Position numbers and translations under genes: made by a program. 7,800 bases of DNA from JAEXNA01 sp050486105 (lineage in GTDB: Bacteria; Vulcanimicrobiota; Xenobia; Xenobiales; JADMJV01), in contig JBJHCR010000301.1 of the NCBI GenBank assembly GCA_050486105.1, forward strand, positions 1-7,800, in the 5' to 3' direction. Every line of letters starts with the position of its first letter. Position 1 is the first letter of the stretch. The notes below the pieces were generated by a model. That model was not told the origin of the DNA. It did not search any database and was given only the letters and a program-made list of their open reading frames with translations. Below, in pieces: positions 5,502 through 7,800 of this stretch.

Positions 5502-7800
5502 TCTTGGGCCGGACGGAGCAAGAGTATCATCGACCCCACCGGCGCTGAGACCATTCTTCACCGGGACCTCCACGGTAGGGTTTCCGAACTCGAAGACCCG
5601 CTGGGTCGGAGACTTCGGTTCCGATACGACGTACTAGATCGAGTGATCGCCGTAACGAAACCTTCGGGAGAAACTCTCGAGTTCGTCTACAACGAGGTCG
5701 GGTCGCTCGTCGCCTTCACCGACGGTCGATCCGAAACAACCACCTTTGTCTACGACGACCTCGAGCGCTTAATCGAGATCGTCTATCCTGATAGCACTAA
5801 AGAGGAGTTCCTGTACGACCCTGTTGGAAATTTGGAGTCCTACACCGACCCCTTGGGTCGCACCAGAACCTTCATCTATGATGCTGCGGACCGCCTGGAA
5901 TCGATCGCCTACCCCCACGATCTCAGCAGCATCGATTTCACCTACGACCCTTCAGACAATCTCTTGACCCTCACCGAGCGGAACGGTGATGTCCTTTCCT
6001 ATGAGTACGACGACATCGACAGACTCGTTAAGACCACCAGAACCACAGATTCTAGCAACAGTACGCCGGAGTGGGAATACCGATACGATCTCGATGAAAA
6101 CGGGAATGTTCTCAAATTGACCGACGGTAATGATGAAATCCTCTGGGAGGCGGGTTTAGAGCCCAGTCGCTACGGGACGGCTCGTTACGGAGAGGGCCGC
6201 TATGCAGGAGTATACGATCCCATGAACCGTTCCCTAGGCTATCGGGTGGAGGAGGAGCAGTTCATCGAGTTTCGCTACGATGCGGACGGTAGAAGGGTGG
6301 GAACCGACTTTCATAATGGGGCGACAACCGAGCTTGAGTGCGACATTGTCGGGCGTCCCCTCCGATACTCTATCCAAAGTGGCGAGAATGAACTCCTTCG
6401 ACTTGACTACACCTACGACCCAGCCTCGAACCGCACTTCTCAGGTTAGCGGCAACGACACCTTCGACTACCAAATCGACGAGGATGGTCGGCTCATCGGC
6501 GAGGCCGTCAATCGCTTCGTCATGAATCGTCTCGAAGAGCTTCGACAGGGCGACTTTGACAGGGTTGGACTTGGGCCGGAAGGAGTAGAACTTCTAGGTG
6601 TCGACGACGCCTTTCAGGGTGATGAACTCGACTGCGATCGTTGGAGGGTCGGGTATCGAAGGCATACTTATCCGTCAAGCCCGCCGAAGGACCGAGAGGA
6701 ACTTCTGGGAACCCAAGTGACTCAAAACGAGGGCCTGTCCATCGTCTTTCCTCGGGGATTTGCCAACCGCCTAGCCACCAGAGACCAAGCCCATCCCCTT
6801 AACGACGACTTCGGAGTCATCTACGATCGTCTTCACATCGTGCTGGAACATCGAATTCCCTTAGAGGGAGATTTCGATGTTCAAGTCGACTTTTCGGATT
6901 TTCAAGGGTTCGCGTCTTCCGGTCTGGCGTCTATCGGGCTCTATGTGAGCGAAGTCCCTAGAGATTCCGTTGCCACCGGGGCTGTCGCCTTGGTGGAACG
7001 GCGGCACGACAACGGTGGCCACCGAGCACTGACAGTATTCAACAACGGATCCTTCACCGCTTCCTCGACCGTTGTCACCGAAGGAGGTTTCAGACTGACT
7101 CGCACTGGAGCCTCGGTCACGGGCTACTTCTGGAACGAGAGTACTTCTACCTGGGATACGATCTCAGCTTGGACCAGGGCAAACTTCTCCTCGGCGCCTT
7201 TGTACGTCGGACTGGCAACTCAAACGTACTATCAGGGATACATTGCCGGGACGTTCCGAAACTTTAGGTTCAATGAACACACCGCCAACGATTTTACGGA
7301 AGCAGGGAGCGTCACTTCTCCGGTTTATGATGCCGGTCGGGCCGTAGCCTGGGACTCCATTCAATGGACCGAGCAAACGCCCGCCGATACGGCCATTGAA
7401 CTCCAAGCAGCCTTCGCCGACTCCCCCGACGGGCCTTGGAATTATGTCGGTCCCGACGGCTCTCCCTCAACTCGTTTCAGCGATGCCCAAGGCGAGAGCG
7501 TTGCGCCTTCAAGCATCGGTCGCTACTGTCGGTACCGTGCCTACCTTATGGGCGACGGCTCCGCCACCCCGACCCTCGAAGCGGTTGAACTGTCCTTTAG
7601 CGGAGCCCTCCCCAGCCAGCATCGAAAGTTCATTTTTGATGAGGCCGGAAACATCACCGGCAAAGTACTCCGCACGGCCACCAATTCCACCGAAGAAGTC
7701 CGAGTCTATAACAGTCTCAATCAGATCGTCACCAACAGCATCGACGACGGCTCCGGTGAGACGATCTGGACCTACACTCACGACCCCAACGGCAACCTGA
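5502..7800 (+). CDS. RHS/YD-repeat protein, no start visible and cut by right edge
   Basis: 766 codons are open from 5502 to the edge without a stop. The translation is typical of RHS/YD-repeat proteins, which build large beta-shells around toxins or mediate surface contacts. Typical units are DPLGRRLRFRYDVLDR, YDPVGNLESYTDPLGRTR, YDAADRL and THDPNGNL. Coding begins within a repeat block (SIIDPTGAET) right after a TAG stop. Between there and 5642 no ATG, GTG or TTG exists, and GTG at 5643 lies inside a repeat without a ribosome binding site. No signal peptide or N-terminal RHS domain is present. Domain order by codon: YD repeats 14-325, poorly resolved linker to 365, concanavalin-A-like module 366-603, second beta-rich module 604-701, YD repeats from 707 onward. 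The piece may be the middle of a gene whose 5' end was lost, moved or frameshifted. The C-terminal tip lies beyond the edge. Confidence 0.85.
5541..6480 (+). repeat. YD-repeat array, first block
   Basis: About a dozen degenerate protein repeats built on the pattern Y-D/N-x-x-G/D-x-L/R. They include RYDVLDR, VYNEVGSL, VYDDLERL, LYDPVGNL, IYDAADRL, TYDPSDNL, EYDDIDRL, RYDLDENGNV, RYDADGRR and TYDPASNR. Repeats are diverged at DNA level; the longest identity I noticed is around CCTACGACCC (5941-5950 and 6411-6421). In this family the repeats form a spiral beta-sheet shell. Confidence 0.8.
6600..7604 (+). other. Lectin-like double module inserted between YD-repeat blocks
   Basis: The frame leaves the YD pattern at DDAFQGDELDCDRWRV, which resembles the opening (DDFxGxxLDxxxW) of concanavalin-A-like jelly-roll domains. 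Further matches are EGDFDVQVDFSDFQG, VERRHDNGGHR, GFRLTRTGASVTGYFW and YVGLATQTYYQGYIAGTFRNF, closing near 7275. A second module starts with SVTSPVYDAGRAVAWDSIQW and runs to RYRAYLMGDGSATPTLEAVE and LSFSG (7602-7604). This arrangement is often seen after ConA-like domains in large bacterial surface proteins. YD-type sequence then resumes. A carbohydrate or surface-binding role is inferred from the fold only. Confidence 0.65.
7620..7799 (+). repeat. YD-repeat array, second block (continues past the edge)
   Basis: After the inserted modules, the repeat pattern returns as FIFDEAGNITGKVL, VRVYNSLNQIVT and WTYTHDPNGNL. The array is interrupted rather than ended by the insert. The right edge cuts through this block. 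Confidence 0.75.

Noticed and set aside
5443..5637. 64-codon frame before and across the RHS start as a separate small gene
   Set aside because: Its second half is the out-of-frame shadow of the RHS repeats and its first half has no ribosome binding site or recognisable motif.

Overview
This window comes from a bacterium that I cannot place with confidence. Four tightly packed genes run rightward. A threonyl-tRNA synthetase gene diverges from them on the left, and a long RHS/YD-repeat reading frame runs off the right edge. Base composition looks moderately GC-rich by eye. Starts at GTG and TTG appear to be used. A PilZ (cyclic-di-GMP) protein and an exported protein with a standard signal peptide suggest a Gram-negative-type bacterium, but no taxonomic marker is complete here.

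Layout. Bases 3-551 (minus strand) hold the N-terminal 183 codons of a threonyl-tRNA synthetase that lacks the usual TGS domain; the gene is cut by the left edge. Bases 552-753 are a divergent intergenic region. Its thrS side contains an 8-bp inverted repeat, one arm of which overlaps the thrS Shine-Dalgarno sequence. Bases 754-1167 encode a small PilZ protein with both cyclic-di-GMP motifs intact. Bases 1164-1787 encode a free-standing B3/B4-domain protein, related to the editing domain of PheRS beta, probably translationally coupled to the PilZ gene. Bases 1832-3874 encode an exported protein resembling the (alpha/alpha)6 glycosidases of the glycogen-debranching type. Bases 3888-5273 encode a protein that looks like a catalytically dead GHKL/Hsp90-like ATPase fold with a hydrophobic C-terminal hairpin. 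Bases 5274-5501 hold no recognisable gene. From 5502 to the right edge a single open frame encodes YD repeats, interrupted by a concanavalin-A-like domain and a second beta-rich module, after which YD repeats resume. No good start codon is visible for it.

How the genes may work together. The four rightward genes have gaps of 44 bases or less and probably form one transcription unit. Their functions are mixed: second-messenger sensing, possible tRNA proofreading, an exported carbohydrate-active fold, and a protein of unknown role with a degenerate ATPase-like fold. I see no obvious pathway. The one thematic link is that the possible tRNA-editing protein lies divergent from an aminoacyl-tRNA synthetase. 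The RHS region looks like a separate unit, possibly a displaced or 5'-truncated RHS element. I did not find RNA genes, CRISPR arrays, insertion sequences or convincing intrinsic terminators.
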